64,000 bases of DNA. Source: Boswellia sacra (Eukaryota > Streptophyta > Magnoliopsida > Sapindales > Burseraceae). Position 1 is the stretch's first letter. The number at the start of each line of letters is the position of its first letter. Positions 45,423 through 58,180 of the stretch are shown one piece after another. The translations under genes were made by a program, and so were the position numbers. The notes under the pieces are model-generated. The model was given only the letters and a program-made list of their open reading frames with translations. It had not been told where the DNA came from and made no database searches. The stretch is from assembly GCA_013180625.2 (NCBI GenBank), contig SNVD02010475.1:372001-436000 (forward strand), given 5' to 3'.

Positions 45423-48357
45423 TGTAATGCCCATTGGGCTTATGTGAAGAAGGCCCAGCCCAGCCCAAGAATATTTTACAAAAAATAAGAGAAGGGAGAG
45501 ACAGAAAACGGGAAAAAAAAAAGAAGGCAACTCTAGAGAGATGGAGAGGAGTGACGGGATGAAGAGAGAAAGAAGGGAAGAGGCTTTTGGGGCTGTTGAA
45601 GAAGAAAAACCAGGTGATTTTCATAATTCTAAGGCAATATTAAGTTATTTTTGTGTATTTCATGCAAGAGAATTGAAATTTAAGGAGATGTTTGGATGTT
45701 TTAGAATTTTTAGAGAGAGAAGCTGGAGAGAGAGAATGAAGATCAAGATGGAATTGAAGTCTTATTTAAGGTAATTGATCATTTTCTTGATGTTTATGGT
45801 TTGTCTAGCTTGGTGAATTTTAAGGTTTAAGATGTTGAAATTAAATCCAGGGTTCTGTGAATAGTGTATATTCCAAAAATTGCTGCAGTTTGTTAGCTTT
45901 GAATCTGATTGTCAAATTTATATATGTTAAAATAGATATCATAAGGATTTGTTTATAATTAGATTCATTGAAAAATGTTAAGTATGCAATTTTATATGAA
46001 ATTTTGAAATTTACTATTTACTACTAGAAATTCAGTTTTTCTGCAGAAAATCAGTTTTGGGTAAGTTATTTGAAGTACCTAGAGGTCTTCAAAAATTATG
46101 AAATTTGGGATACGAGTTTCTCTATATGTTTAGTTTAAATCTGGAGAGTTTTGTGATTTTAGGAATTTATTATAAATTATCATGTATTTTGGACAAGGGA
46201 GAGGTTAGTTATGAAAACGAATTTACAGAATTTTTGTATCTGGAAACATGAAGATTTTGAGGTACCTACTGAACATAGAATGCTATGAAATTTTATATGT
46301 ATTAGATATGTACGTGTAGAAGGTCTGTATAAAATTTTAGACCATTTTGACAAGTCAATTATTTATTAAAAATTAGAGAACAAGAACTATTCTGTTTCAG
46401 AAGTTTAGAAATAGAGTTAGGATTGATTAGATTAAGATATGAAGTTGGATATTATGAATTTTAAACATTCAAGTTGACTATGAATTGAATATGATGTGAT
46501 AAGCTCTTTTATGATGTTAGGACAATGAAGGATTAATTCTTTGTTGAAGGATGTGACCAGCTAGGTGGAACGTTGACTTTGGAATTAACTGCAAGCTAAC
46601 CGACTTATGCAACCAAATTAGTGAGTGGAAAAGTATTTTATTTTATGGGTTATAATGATTTCTCTAATGTTATTTTATAGATATTTTAGGAAGTTTTAAA
46701 GAGAGTATAAGATTTATTTTTCTGGATAATTAATAAATATGTTTTAGTATTTACTTAGTTATGTTTATTTAACATTTTATAGAATTTTCGAGAATTTTAA
46801 CGAATTTAGAAGAATTCAAATTAATTTCTTTTGTATTTCTTAAGAGTAGATAGATCCATTTGTTATACTTGCTTCAATTATCAATATGTTTCAGGGTTAC
46901 TTTTCAAAATGGCTGTAGACATGAATTTTAGTTTCAAAATTAGTTTTGAACAAAGATATAACATTTAGAAAAGAAAAATCAGATTTTATATTTGAAGTGC
47001 ATTTTAGTTTCAGAAAGTTATAATTCGTAAATTTAAAGAAAGTGTGAAAGCACGGATATTTAAAGTTTTCATAGTCATTTGACTCAAGGATTTCTTAAAG
47101 TATTTAGAAATGTCCTTTAAATATTTGTCCTAGATTAATTCAAATAATACAAATATTTTCAGTTTTAGTTTGCATAAGGTTTTCAGATTTTGATAAATTA
47201 CTTGAAAAGAGAAATTTTAGCATATAAAGTAGTTTTTCAATGAAATCAGTTTTTAATAAAAATAAGAAAGTGCAGTTATGTTATACTAAGCTAGTACCCA
47301 GATACTCAAACAGTTATTCATATCACTTAGACAGTGATATAGATAGAGGCCTTTGGGGCCTGTTCAGACACACATAGAGGCTTTGGGCTGTGTGATCTGG
47401 ACGCTTTAGCCCTTTGAGGGCAGCTCTGTGCATGCGTATGACTAGTATAACAGGCCTATGCGATGTTAGATCTCGCCAGGTGCAGATAGCTCTGCCTGTG
47501 CGATGTTAGATCGAGCCAAGTAGGATCAGACAGCTTAAGGGGTAGTTGTTTAGTATATCGGTACGAGTTTTAAATATTTATATGAATTAAGAAAAGTATT
47601 CAGAAAAGAAAGATGCTTAGTAAATTTTTATAAAATTTATCCAAAATTTTAGAAAGAATTTTACTATGGTAGTTTATATATCTCAACAGCTTCATTATTT
47701 TATAGTTTTATGAAAACTAAAGTATAATTCTTCTCATGGCTTATATAAGTTTCTTCTTAAAAGAAGATTTGTACTGAAAGTTATGCATTTTGTTTTAAAT
47801 TATAGTTGAATAAATGTTTTTGCATGATCATCAAGAGCATCTTTCTTATATGATTGAAGATGATTATTTTATTGTTTCAAGTATAGACAACAAAAAGTAG
47901 TATTTTGATGAATTTAGTCTTTCAATAGTTATTTATTTTAAAGTTTTATGATATTTTAGATGATATGAAAGTTATGGATTATAAAGACTATTTTTTTATA
48001 TAAAGCTAAGATTTACTTTATAATAATATAATTTTGTTTAGATTTATTTACAAATATATCTTTATCCCCACTCACTGAGTTTTATATTCACTCTTTTGTT
48101 TTATTTTTCTTTCCTTTTAAAATTTTTTCAGGTGAAAGCAAAAATATGATTTAGTTAGGAAGTTTGGAGGCCCAGTCACGTGATAATATAAGGATATGTT
48201 AAGGTTGTAATAGTTATATTGTAATAAAAATTTTATTTATGGTTGTAATGGAAATGATTTTAAGTTTGTTTCATAAGAAAGACAAGAATTAAGAAACATT
48301 TAGTAGTCCACAGTTTTAGGTATGATTTGCCCGTGTAGCTAGGAGCGGGTCGTGTCA
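45423..48357 (+). mobile_element. long solo LTR, probably Ty3/gypsy chromovirus
   Basis: It starts TGTAATGCCCATTGGGC and ends GGGTCGTGTCA, 2935 bp, between perfect 5-bp duplications CTTAG (45418-45422 and 48358-48362). The length, the TGTAATGCCC start and a CACTCACTGAGTTTTATATT stretch near 48070, followed by TTTTTTCAGGTGAAAGC, resemble LTRs of Tekay/Del-type chromoviruses. No coding region is present. The flanks join to a continuous hAT sequence. Confidence 0.8.
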
Positions 48358-50165
48358 CTTAGTGACACGATTAATAAACGGGTCGTGTTCGTGTTAGGTC
48401 AATCTTTATCGTGTCACAGCTCGACATGACACGAACACGACCCGCGAATACAAATTGCCACCCTTATATTAATATGTAAATTTTATATTTTTACTTGTAT
48501 ATTATAATAATGTTTAATAAATAATTTATTAGTAAAAATTAATATTATTTTGAAAAAATATATAATTGTTTTATCCAAAATTATATTTTATATATTTAAA
48601 ATAATGAAATATGCAAGATTTATATTTTTAATTATATATTATGTTATAATAATATTTAATAAATAATTTATTAGTTTACATATAACCTTGTTTTTAATTT
48701 TTTCAAAATTAATTTGGGTGATTTTAGTACACAAAATGTAATTATAATTAAAAAACTAATTATATAATTAATAATAAATAGTACTTGAACATAAAATGTT
48801 GCACAGTAATAATTAATAATTTTAAAATAAATTAAAATTTTTAATTATATTTAATAATTGAATACTTTTATTTAAAATTAATTTTGATCATTTAATTAAA
48901 ACTAATGTAATAATAATATAACAAATAACAATAATATCAAATTTAAATTTTATGTAATAATTAATTCCTAATGTAAAAAATATCTTGCATTATTACTTCT
49001 ATTAGAAATATTAACAAGTAATTTATATTTTTAATTTAAATATCAAATTAGTTTTTATGAAAGTTAACTAAATAAAAGTTGAATTAGTTTATATTTAAAA
49101 AATTATATACTTAAAAATTTGCATTTATTAAGATAATCTATTCTCATACTGCATCAAACATAGAATAACATTATATATAATTCAATCTAGTCCAGTCCTA
49201 GTAATCCAAACCTAGGAGACCAAGTCATAGTTCAGCATCTCTCTCCCTAAGCTCAGGGAGCCACTATCACTTGCAGAGTTTGTAATGACTTGGGACACTT
49301 ATGCTTGGACAATGTTTTTGGAGCATTTTAAACTATTTATTGCAGGACGCTCCAGTTCAAGGTATGGTAATAGGGGGAATTGTGTTACTTATCACTCAAT
49401 TTCAGTTTCTACCTTCTTACTGTAAACAAATTTGTACACAAAAGTTGATTATACGTGAATTCTGCACAGATAGGATAGTGGTTGTAAATTTGACCATATG
49501 TTTGCACATATCTTTTGAGTTTGTTTCTTCTAAATCATAACCGAAAATAAGGTCCCTTTTATTACCCATCCAAGAAGGACATGAAAATCTCATGTTGGGA
49601 GCAAGTGACTTGATTTAGATCAACTAATGATAATCAGGTCCATGTAAGTACTCACAGAAGTAGAAGATATAAGGGGCCGTTTGGTACAGGACGTAGGAAT
49701 CTTAAGAATAAGATTCACATTACTAAGAAAGTAAAACATGATAATGTGATCTTTAGAAAAGTAACATTACTGTATTTGATCATCCACAAAAATCTTGTCC
49801 TGGATCACTGTGCAAATCAAATTATTGTGTTTGGGTACACACAGAAATGTTAATTTTGTTTATTATGTGAGTAATCTTAAAAATTAAACATTTTTTTATA
49901 TTTCAAAAATACTTAATTTTTTTTTGTTCTAACATAATTGTTAAGAAAAAATAGGCGGGTAATAATGTTCAGGATGTTTAAAATTATTTTGAAATACTAT
50001 TAAATAATTTAGAAAATTTTTGAATTTATTATAAATTCATTATAAATTCATTATAAATTACAACAAATAATTTTTTATAAATTTATTATAAATTAGTATA
50101 AATAATTTCTAAATTTATCATAAAGTTATTAATAATTCACTCAATTCATGCTATATTAGAGAGGT

Positions 50166-50452
50166 CAAATGCAAAAGTGTTTCAAGGAAAAAATCACACT
50201 GTTATTATAAAATAATTTATTATAAAATACGTCTCTTCTACGCAAAAAATCACATTTTTATTATAAAATCACTCTATTACATTGAAAGAAATCCGAATCC
50301 TAAGATACACTCCCTTTTTTCATTCACAAACACGACTCTCTGTTTATTAAAGCGTTTCAGTGACACGCATCCACCTTCACATACGTGGCCACTTACAATA
50401 CTCACATACCGGCTTCTGGACATCAAGGTTGTGGATGGATGAAAATATGTAA
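50166..50452. other. spacer between satellite copy 2 and the peptidase pseudogene
   Basis: AT-rich sequence with ATAAAATCAC repeats near 50215-50275. The right part probably corresponds to the former 3' untranslated region of the peptidase pseudogene. Confidence 0.4.
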
Positions 50453-51463
50453 CTAATACACAGAAACAAGTTCCTCCAACAAGGAAGCCGCAAATTCATT
50501 TGGGTCTCCTCGTCTATGGTTAAGAAGAGAGGTACGAGTACAAAGAGTGCATTCGTCCCATTCTTCTCTGCAAAGCAAATTAAGGAATGATAGTAAATGT
50601 AATTGCATACAAATCGGCCAGAATCATCTGAAGTAGTCACCTCGTAAGCCTTCTTCGCCAAGGTCTTTGTCATCTCATCCACAAGAAGAGTAGTCTGCAT
50701 GAAATAAAAATAACAAGAGCTTTATCAATGATGAAAAACGAGAGGAAATTATGTAGTATCACACAAAAATCACAACCACATGATGACAAAGCAATTTTCC
50801 AGAAAAAGAATTTTCATTGTATTCACTAAAAAATGAATTTTCAAATCCACATAACCCCTCTAGAACAGATAAAACTTAATTAATGGCATTCAATAAAGCA
50901 TTCCAAATTCACAAATCACTACTTTGGTGCAGTTTTTTCCATCTTGAATTTTTCTTTTTTGAAATTTTTACTTTATGAACATTCCAGATTCTTGATTTTT
51001 CTAACTCATATGTATATGACAAGAAATCCCTTACCCCTGCCCTTGTTTACTGAGATTTTGGTGCAGTTTTTTCCACCTTGAATTTTTCTTTTTTGAAATT
51101 TTTACTGTATAAACATTCCAAGTTCTTGATTTTTCTAACTCATATGTATATGACAAGAAATCCCTTACCCCTGCCCTTGTTTACTAAGATACATTTATTC
51201 TCATTCTAACATAAGTTCAGAACTTAAGAACGTCAATTTGGAATTTGAAAGTGCATGATGAAAAAACTATGAACGTATTGTCTCAGTTCTTCTAAACAAA
51301 GACACTAGTATATTTAAAAGTAAAGTGATCATATTTATCACATAACATCAAGTTCACAAGAGTATTCTTTTTTCTGAATATAAAAATTACAGTGCAATAA
51401 TGGAAACTCTCCAACCTCTCGCACTCATGATAATTCACCATCATTAGGAACAACGGGTACTTC
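50453..51463 (-). pseudogene. pyroglutamyl-peptidase I (pyrrolidone carboxyl peptidase) pseudogene, 3' exons
   Basis: Two minus-strand exons with good acceptor sites remain. The one starting at 51463 reads EVPVVPNDGELS, then a TGA at 51427-51425. The one starting at 50694 reads DEMTKTLAKKAYEVTTSDDS, GRFVCNYIYYHSL, FAEKNG, VPLFLTIDEETQM. The SDDxGRFVCNY block with its cysteine and the following histidine are the C15 peptidase active site; these enzymes remove N-terminal pyroglutamate. A one-base deletion just after DEETQM shifts the frame. The original frame continues as FAASLLEELVSVY and stops at 50455-50453. No N-terminal exons were found upstream. The two lesions make it non-functional. Confidence 0.82.
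50936..51190. repeat. 124-bp tandem duplication in the pseudogene intron
   Basis: The segment starting GGTGCAGTTTTTTCCATCTT at 50936 recurs at 51060 with only a few differences, ending in CCCTGCCCTTGTTTACT. It lies in the intron between the two peptidase exons. Confidence 0.9.
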
Positions 51464-51479
51464 CTGCATAAAAAGAAAA

Positions 51480-53697
51480 ACAAAGTTTTAATATCATTAT
51501 CGTGTACGGTGCCATACATGCATGTTGATATGTGAACAAAGCTGCAATTGTTTATTTGCAAATTGGAAATTATATATTTATTTGTCAGTTATTGTTCAAC
51601 ATATAATTGATATGGGTCGAGAGCCTTAAGAGCAAAAAACTTTTATCCCACCTTGTTTTATATCTGCATATAACAACCATGACAGAGCAGTTGAACAATT
51701 AATGGCTTATATAACAAATTTGTATTTCATAGGTAAATAAACGAAGCTACAATTTATGCAAAGAGATAATGTAGAGCATTCATCTTGGTATGCCATAAAT
51801 TTTGCATTCGGTATGCATGATGAAACAATTTAGCAGTATATATTCTTTTAAGAGTGTGTTTTCAAGGTTCGTTCGTGGTTGTCTCATATCAATTCTTTCT
51901 TCTTCGGGACCATTTTTGTCCGCATCAAAATCATCGAAGACAATGCATTGCATGATCCATAACATATTTGAAGTCAACTAGTAATGAAGATACTAATGAA
52001 AAGTGCTCACATATCACGTTCTACTAAAAGAATATTAGCTCATGCTATGAATTTAGGTTCCCAACACAACGGCTAGAGAGCCGATTTAACCTTGTAATAG
52101 GATCACAATTGAGCTTCAAATACTTGGTAAACATTTTGCTTCAAGATAGGTAGGCCCAGCGTGACACATTTTCTTAGCAAAAATAATAGCTGATCTTATA
52201 TAATACTAGCTCCAAATTTAGCTAGTACGAAGAGAAATACGACACGTATTAACAAGAAGCTTCAATTTTGTTGATATCACAGTCTGAATGGATATCCAAG
52301 AGTACGTGTACAAACCTAAAAACATTTTAGCCAGCACAATCACTAACTTTAAAAGTTTGTATACATCATCCTTCAATAAATGCCAACATATTATCCATCC
52401 ATTATCCCAATACAACCTAAAATAACAATAAGAGAAAAAACTATTTATAACTAAACTTGAGTAGAATTATCCAGCTTTAAAAATTGATAAAACAACTCTC
52501 CCTTCTAGTTAATCAACCTTTCCCTACAGCAAAAATAAATTAAAACCATTTTAGACCAACATATGTGTAAATAAAATCTTGAATATTGATTATCAAAAGC
52601 AAGAAAAAGCATATAATTAAAAGCACAAACAGTAAATTGATCATAACAAAGTGAGCAAAAACAAAAACGTAATACAACAACCATTTCTCCACTCTAGAAA
52701 TTCATCATACAACAAGTGAGCAAAAGCAAAAACAAACAAAAACAGTTGAAAAGGCACAGAATTCCCGGATAAACAGTTAAAATGAAATGATATTGATGGA
52801 AATTGGAAGTTAAAGTGGCATGTTATCATGAAAAAGAGGGTTGGATTGTGAGGTGTTTCTTATTCATGTTAAAAAGAGACACTAAATTGCTTCCTACATA
52901 ACAATAACAACAAATAAAAAACAATCAAGATCATTATCACGAAAATTATATCAAAGCAATGACAATTACATAAAGTGAAACAGAAAGTGAAAGTATCCAA
53001 ACAAGAGCAAGGAAGTCACGTGACTTAGATACGAAGAGAGAACATGAGAGAAACTTTAAGTTGTTTGTTAAATAACAAAATTATATAGAATATTTAAAAT
53101 ATGTCTAAACAAGATTAAAACAATCGAGATTGTTATCAATCAAGACTTAATCGAATCAATAACACAATAAAACACTATAAAACCAAACTTGATATCAAAA
53201 CCAAAATTAAGCAACTTCAGCAATAAATATGTTCAATGCAGCAACTTAGTCCTCTTAAGTCTTATGTCCAGCATTAGAACCTTTTGCACTTGTGTAAGAA
53301 CACAAGCAACCCATTAACAGAGAATATGCTAACTTCCAGTCAATATTGGCGATCGTGTCATGTATCTGGTAACTACATGGTCCAAAGCTCTCAACACCAA
53401 TAAAAATCGATAGCTGCTCTGCGTCTTCGATCACAGAAAGATATGACAAGATCACAAATGCGTCCTAATATTCTAATTATGAAAGAAAATTGAAACCAAA
53501 AAAATAAAAAAATGAAAATAAAACAACTACCTAATCTATCTATATGAATAAGAAACACCTCACACAGTTAACCAAAATTCAATTTTAAACATGCAAAATT
53601 CCAAAGTTATATTATTTTTAGTATTAAAGATCAGCAAAGGCTAATCATTGATTCAAAAAGCAACAAATAGAAAGTGATTAGAAAAGAACAAGAGCGA
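51480..53697. other. AT-rich stretch with unassigned minus-strand open frames
   Basis: Minus-strand frames at 51977-51780, 52415-52218 and 53455-53255 are 60-70 codons long and have fairly even composition (for example DDFDADKNGPEEERIDM and FIGVESFGPCSYQIHDTIAN), but I recognise none and see no consistent splice pattern. They may be more gene fragments or chance. Confidence 0.35.
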
Positions 53698-53935
53698 TTA
53701 CATGTTGGGATCTTCAACCATGACGGCAGTTTCCTCAGCGAAGGTATCCTGGACAACCACTTCATCTTTTTCTCCATCTCTTTTATACTTTTCGCATACT
53801 TTAGCTAAACCAGCAGCAGCTCCTCCTCCTCCTCTTCCTTTCTGCAATGCATTTGTTATTGCTAGTATTCTTGATCTTCTTTCTCTGTGTTTCTATAGAA
53901 ACTTCACTTCCTCCAACGCCAACCTGATATTTTTA
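53698..53935 (-). pseudogene. single exon resembling HCA59/C9orf78 (TLS1) family
   Basis: The minus strand reads RLALEEVKFL, an in-frame TAG (53895-53893), then ILAITNALQKGRGGGG, LAKVCEKYKRDGEKDE and VVVQDTFAEETAVMVEDPNM before a TAA at 53700-53698. A polypyrimidine-poor acceptor ATATCAG lies at the upstream side, and GTAATC overlaps the end as a possible donor. The ALEEVKFL and DTFAEETAVMVEDPNM parts recall the plant homologues of human C9orf78, a spliceosome-linked protein. No neighbouring exons were found, so it is a fragment. It is on the same strand as the peptidase pseudogene. Confidence 0.5.
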
Positions 53936-55370
53936 AAAAAAATAATTAGTTAATTACTATTATCTGTTACAACAGAGAAGGGTACAAATAACTTCAGGGA
54001 CAACTTGACACATCACTAATTAACTTAAAAACCAAGATCGTCAAAAAGGAGAAAGCAAAGCCTACAAAAACGTTCTTGCAACAACACAGCCGTCACTGAA
54101 GAAATTAATGGCCGTTATTTTTTAACATCCTCTATTTACCTGTAAATTACGGTGCCCTCCTCATCCATAGTAGTTAATGGACAACATTTACATAAGCATC
54201 TCTCACTCTCTTTCTCTAAAAATCTGATATCTGCCTTTAAGTGTTATTCTGCCATTTAATACGGTGTGTAAGTAACTACATTGGGGACTATCGGTTACCA
54301 TATATACAATTGCAGTGTAAATTAGCAATACATTAGAACTTGTAGATATTATTTGACGAGGTCATAACGATTACATTAGCTACCCGGATCGGGAGCAATA
54401 GTTCTTACCTTGACGCCTGCACTTATATCGAAAGCAAATATATCCAGTGACACCAAAATGCTTCAATCAATGTACTGTGACACCCTGGACGAAAGAGCTC
54501 AGGGAGTTGCGCCTTACAATTCCTCACAATGACATGTTAATTCATCGTCAGTGTTGTACAAATATTTAATATTTTAACAAGATCTGTTAATTTAAGATGT
54601 TAGATACTCACCAAATCAAGTCGATCCCCCTTGCTATACTACTGCCTACACGCGTATGCATCCAAGACCTTGGAAGGCGACGCACTCGGGAGCTAATCGT
54701 TGTTCCAATTCCATATAACCTAATTAATGTAGCGTAACTTATTAAACGAATAATTATAGCATAATTTATTATAAGAATGAGAATATTTACATTTAAGAGA
54801 GCTAATCAATAAACTTATTATTTATTACACAGTTTTATAACTGAAATATCCCTAAACAGAATTACTTAAAAGTACAAAAATTACAATTGAGAAAGGACCT
54901 GCATTGAGCAACTTATAAATCTGCACAAATCGTGATTGTTCACAAACGCAAACTCACTTTATATGATTAATGATGAATTACTCAATCTGAGTTCTAAACA
55001 AAAAAAAAAAAAAAATTCCTTGATTGTGGTATACACCTATGTTTTTTCAAATCTAACATTGTTGACGCCAAAATTATCAATAGTGATAGATCTACGCTAC
55101 AAATAATATTTTTACCGTATAAGATAATGTTTTGCTATAGAAGAGGAAAATATCTTGGCGAACATATGTTCAATCATCATTTTCGTTAAGAGCACGGATG
55201 AATTTGTCAAAACTATTGAAGGCTGCTGAACATCTCAACAATAGTTGCATCGTTGGACACACTCAATCGCCAACAACAAAAAATTTTACTTTTCTGAAAA
55301 TAATTTCAAAAATAAATTTAATTAATTAGAATATTTGTAATTTATTTATTAAATAAATTATATTATTATT
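53936..55370. other. intergenic DNA without recognised genes
   Basis: Moderately AT-rich. A segment around 54470-54700 has more even composition but no open frame or familiar motif. It ends at the TTATT duplication of retrotransposon 2. Confidence 0.5.
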
Positions 55371-55835
55371 TGTTATGGCCATAACAATATTGGGCCTCAA
55401 TTATTTCTAATACAGTAAGCCCATTACTGTAGCCCATTATTTGGGCCCATTGTCTGGGTCTCACAATGACCCATCTTGGCTCAATTATCTCTAATACAGT
55501 AAGCCCATTACTGTAGCCCATTATCTGGGCCCGTTATCTGGGTCCCACAATGGCCCATCCTGACTCCTATATAAACCCTCCGGATTATTGCTCAAGGTAT
55601 GCACACTTTTCTGAACTTATTCTCTCTCTAGATTTCCTTCACTTTTGAGAGCTTCTCTCTCTAGGAAATTCTCCCAGAAAATTCGGAGTGCCGGAAACTG
55701 ACTTGAGCGTCGGAGGGTCCTCGCCGGCACCACCGCCGGCACCCCTGACTGTTTTCCTTTGCTTGCAGGACTGGACCTGACGTACGACCCGAGCTCCGAC
55801 CCGCTTCCTGGCCGTCCGAAAACCGTGCATCAACA
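55371..55835 (+). repeat. 5' LTR of retrotransposon 2, with primer binding site following
   Basis: It starts TGTTATGGCC and ends GTGCATCAACA, 465 bp, with TATATAAA at 55568-55575. It contains two GTAAGCCCATTACTGTAGCC units. The primer binding site TGGCGCCGTCTGTGGGGA is at 55838-55855. Confidence 0.92.
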
Positions 55836-55911
55836 GTTGGCGCCGTCTGTGGGGACGACAATTCAAGCCTCTTTAGTTGTTGCTCCTATCCAAACGTATT
55901 CAAAATGCATC

Positions 55912-58180
55912 ATGAGTCACGAATCCCAACATTCAACCTCCCTAAAGGTTGACGAAGAAATTGAGGTTGAAGCACCTCCCCAACGCCGAAGGGTAGTTGA
56001 TACAGGGAGGGCATTAGTGATATCCTCTGGGGTGGGGCCTAACCTCAGGCAACCCCGGCTTCCGCTTAGAAGACCAAGAAAGGCAAGGCGAATCGGTTAA
56101 CTACCATGGAACATACCATGCGGAATTTCAGTGAACAGATGAATCGTATGGTGACTGTGTTCAGCCAAGCATTTGGACAAAATGCTCAGCAGGCTGTAAA
56201 CGCTGCTAGGAATAACCCAATGAGTGCCATGGTAGAACCGAATGTCCAGACGGATGTTGATGGACGTCCTGATTTAGTCGCCCAGACTATTGGATTACCT
56301 CGCCATCAGGTCATTCAACCAAATCCTCCCCATCTTATTGTTCAAGGAAGGGATGGTCGCCCACAAATTCCCTCTCCCTCGCATATCGTATCTGCACAAC
56401 GGTTAGCTGCAGTAGACCTCTGACACTCTCTGAACAACAAGCGCCATACAAGCATTGAGCAGATACTGAGAGGAAGTAATGTAGATCAGCCCGCCTATTC
56501 CTATCATGGTCCTTACGCTCCAGGACGTGTTTATCAGCCCAAAAGAAATCGCCCCAGCTCACCACCTAGAGTTAAGAATCATCGCCCAGATGATTCCCCA
56601 ATGGATGTCTCGGAAGAGGGGACATCAGACAATCATTATGCAAAGTTCAAACGAGAAATGGATGAAAAAATCCATAAACTGGAAAGGCTGATTAAGCGTT
56701 CAGGAGAAGAGGAAGATGGTCGTCCACAATGGGAATCACCCTTTGCTGAAGATATTCTAAGGGAAAGATACCCATACGGATTCCGGATGCCACAACTCGA
56801 GCTTTACCAAGGGACAACGGACCCCCGCGAACATTTAGACTCTTTTGTTTCTCATATAGAGATACAAGGGGTCTCAAGGGGAATTATGTGCAGAACCTTT
56901 TCTCTTACCCTTGGAGGATCAGCTAAGCAATGGTATAGAAGGCTACCAGCTGCATCCATCTCTAGCTTTGATGAGCTTGCCCGTAGTTTCCTCACACATT
57001 TTAACAATATGAAAACAAGGAGTCGACCAGCGCAAAGCCTTCTTTCAATCAAGCAGGGTCGTAATGAATCCCTCCGTGCGTTCTTAAATAGATACCAGCG
57101 GGAGGTTGCACGAGTGGATCTATTTCATGATGGTTATGCCATGCAAGGCCTGGTTCAAGGAATCAGGGGAGAGCTCCCTCTAGCATGGGAATTCTCCGTT
57201 AATCTCCCACGTACGTATCAAGAAGCATTAACAAGGGTCTCTAGTCATGCTGATGCCGAGGAAATTTTTCAAGCGAATTACCCTGGGCAGATTCCAGTGG
57301 TACCAAATTCCTCGCGTACAGATAGACGACCGTATGATAATCATAGAGGAGAACCTCATGATAGAAATCGGAGATTAGTCTCAGATCGACGCTCTGCGCG
57401 AGACACAGTTAGAAATGATCGCTTCCTATTACAAGGGTCATCCACCCGACCCCGCTAAGATCATCATGACCAACCTCAGGAGGAGCACCGTACATTCACG
57501 TTGCTTACTATGCCACAGCAGGATATTCTAAAAGAAATCAAAGATAAAGGTCTGCTGAAAGAACCTGCCCCCTTACGGTCGAATCCAAAAACAAGAGACA
57601 AAAGAAAGTTTTGTCATTTCCATCAGGCTCATGGTCATAATACTGCGGATTGCTTTGAACTGAGGAGACAAATCGAGAGTCTTATCAAGGATGGCCAGCT
57701 GCAGGAATACATTTATCGGCCCCCTGAACCTTCCAACAAGAATGACAAAGGGAAGGAACCGTTAGAAGAAGTAGCCACAATTTTTGGGGGAGTAGTGGCT
57801 GGTTCAAGCTCCCAAGCCCGAAGGCACCTGGCTAAGCAAGCGAGATACGACCTCCCTCATCACGTGGTCAACTTGACGACCCCTTCCCCCAATGTAGGAG
57901 ATCATGATGTTATCTCCTTTTCATCACAAGATGCTCAGGGTATCCACCATCCACATTGTGATGCCTTGGTCATCACAGTGATAGTGGCTAATAAAAGGCT
58001 ACGAAGAGTGTTGATTGACAACGGAAACTCGGCTGACATAATGTCATTGGATGCATTCGATCGATTGGGTCTTAACCGTAGAGATATGAGAGGCATCCAA
58101 ACTTCTCTGATGGGATTCGCTGGTGGAAAGGTTATCCCCGAAGGAGTAATTTCGTTACCTGTAACCTTGGGAGAAGGAAC
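55912..58180 (+). pseudogene. gag and aspartic protease, broken
   Basis: The ATG at 55912 begins the gag leader; the frame shifts near 56100 and then runs to 58180 with stops at 56421-56423 and 57456-57458. The capsid domain includes MPQLELYQGTTDPREHLDSF, TFSLTLGGSAKQWYRRLP, FLTHFNNMKTRSRPAQSLLS and ESLRAFLNRYQREVARV. A CHHC knuckle-like motif follows (CHFHQAHGHNTADC). The protease has VLIDNGNSADIM, with Asp-Asn-Gly where Asp-Ser/Thr-Gly or Asp-Gly-Gly is usual. After SLPVTLGEGT the sequence is cut by the terminus of an inverted LTR at 58181, so the frame beyond encodes reversed LTR only. Confidence 0.88.

Larger units (their letters stand above)
44627..48468. mobile_element. hAT element with nested gypsy solo LTR
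   Basis: The left end is TAAGGGTGACAATTT; the inverse of the right end is TATAAGGGTGGCAATTT. The flanks ATAATATG and TTAATATG match at 7 of 8. The uninterrupted copy-1 sequence at about 42725 (AACATGTAAATTTTATATTT) shows the empty site, which confirms insertion. Subterminal GTGTCGTGTTCGTGTT repeats on both sides link it to the element at 38121. Without the 2.9-kb solo LTR it is about 0.9 kb. Confidence 0.88.
42533..50165. repeat. satellite layer 3: 1.9-kb tandem duplication, second copy interrupted
   Basis: Copy 1 runs from about 41655 (interrupted by the hAT at 41680) to about 44399; copy 2 runs from about 44400 to 50165. Both start with a satellite unit (ACGTGTC, GTTTTCG, GATATGCC, CTTTATAGGAGTCAGGAACA), then an AT-rich tract, then matching lower-AT segments (about 43430-43900 and 49150-49640, including TGACTTGGGACACTTATGCT). 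They end with AATTCACTCAATTCAT and GAGAGGTCAAATGCAA. Copy 2 holds the 3.8-kb hAT at 44627-48468; without it the copies have about the same length. Confidence 0.9.

Noticed and set aside
45541..45774. 77-codon charged plus-strand frame MERSDGMKRERREEAFG
   Set aside because: It lies in the 5' part of the long solo LTR, in purine-rich DNA; no family resemblance and no second exon seen.
50377..50700. Intact pyroglutamyl-peptidase gene
   Set aside because: There is a premature TGA in the preceding exon, a one-base deletion before the C-terminus, and no N-terminal exons.
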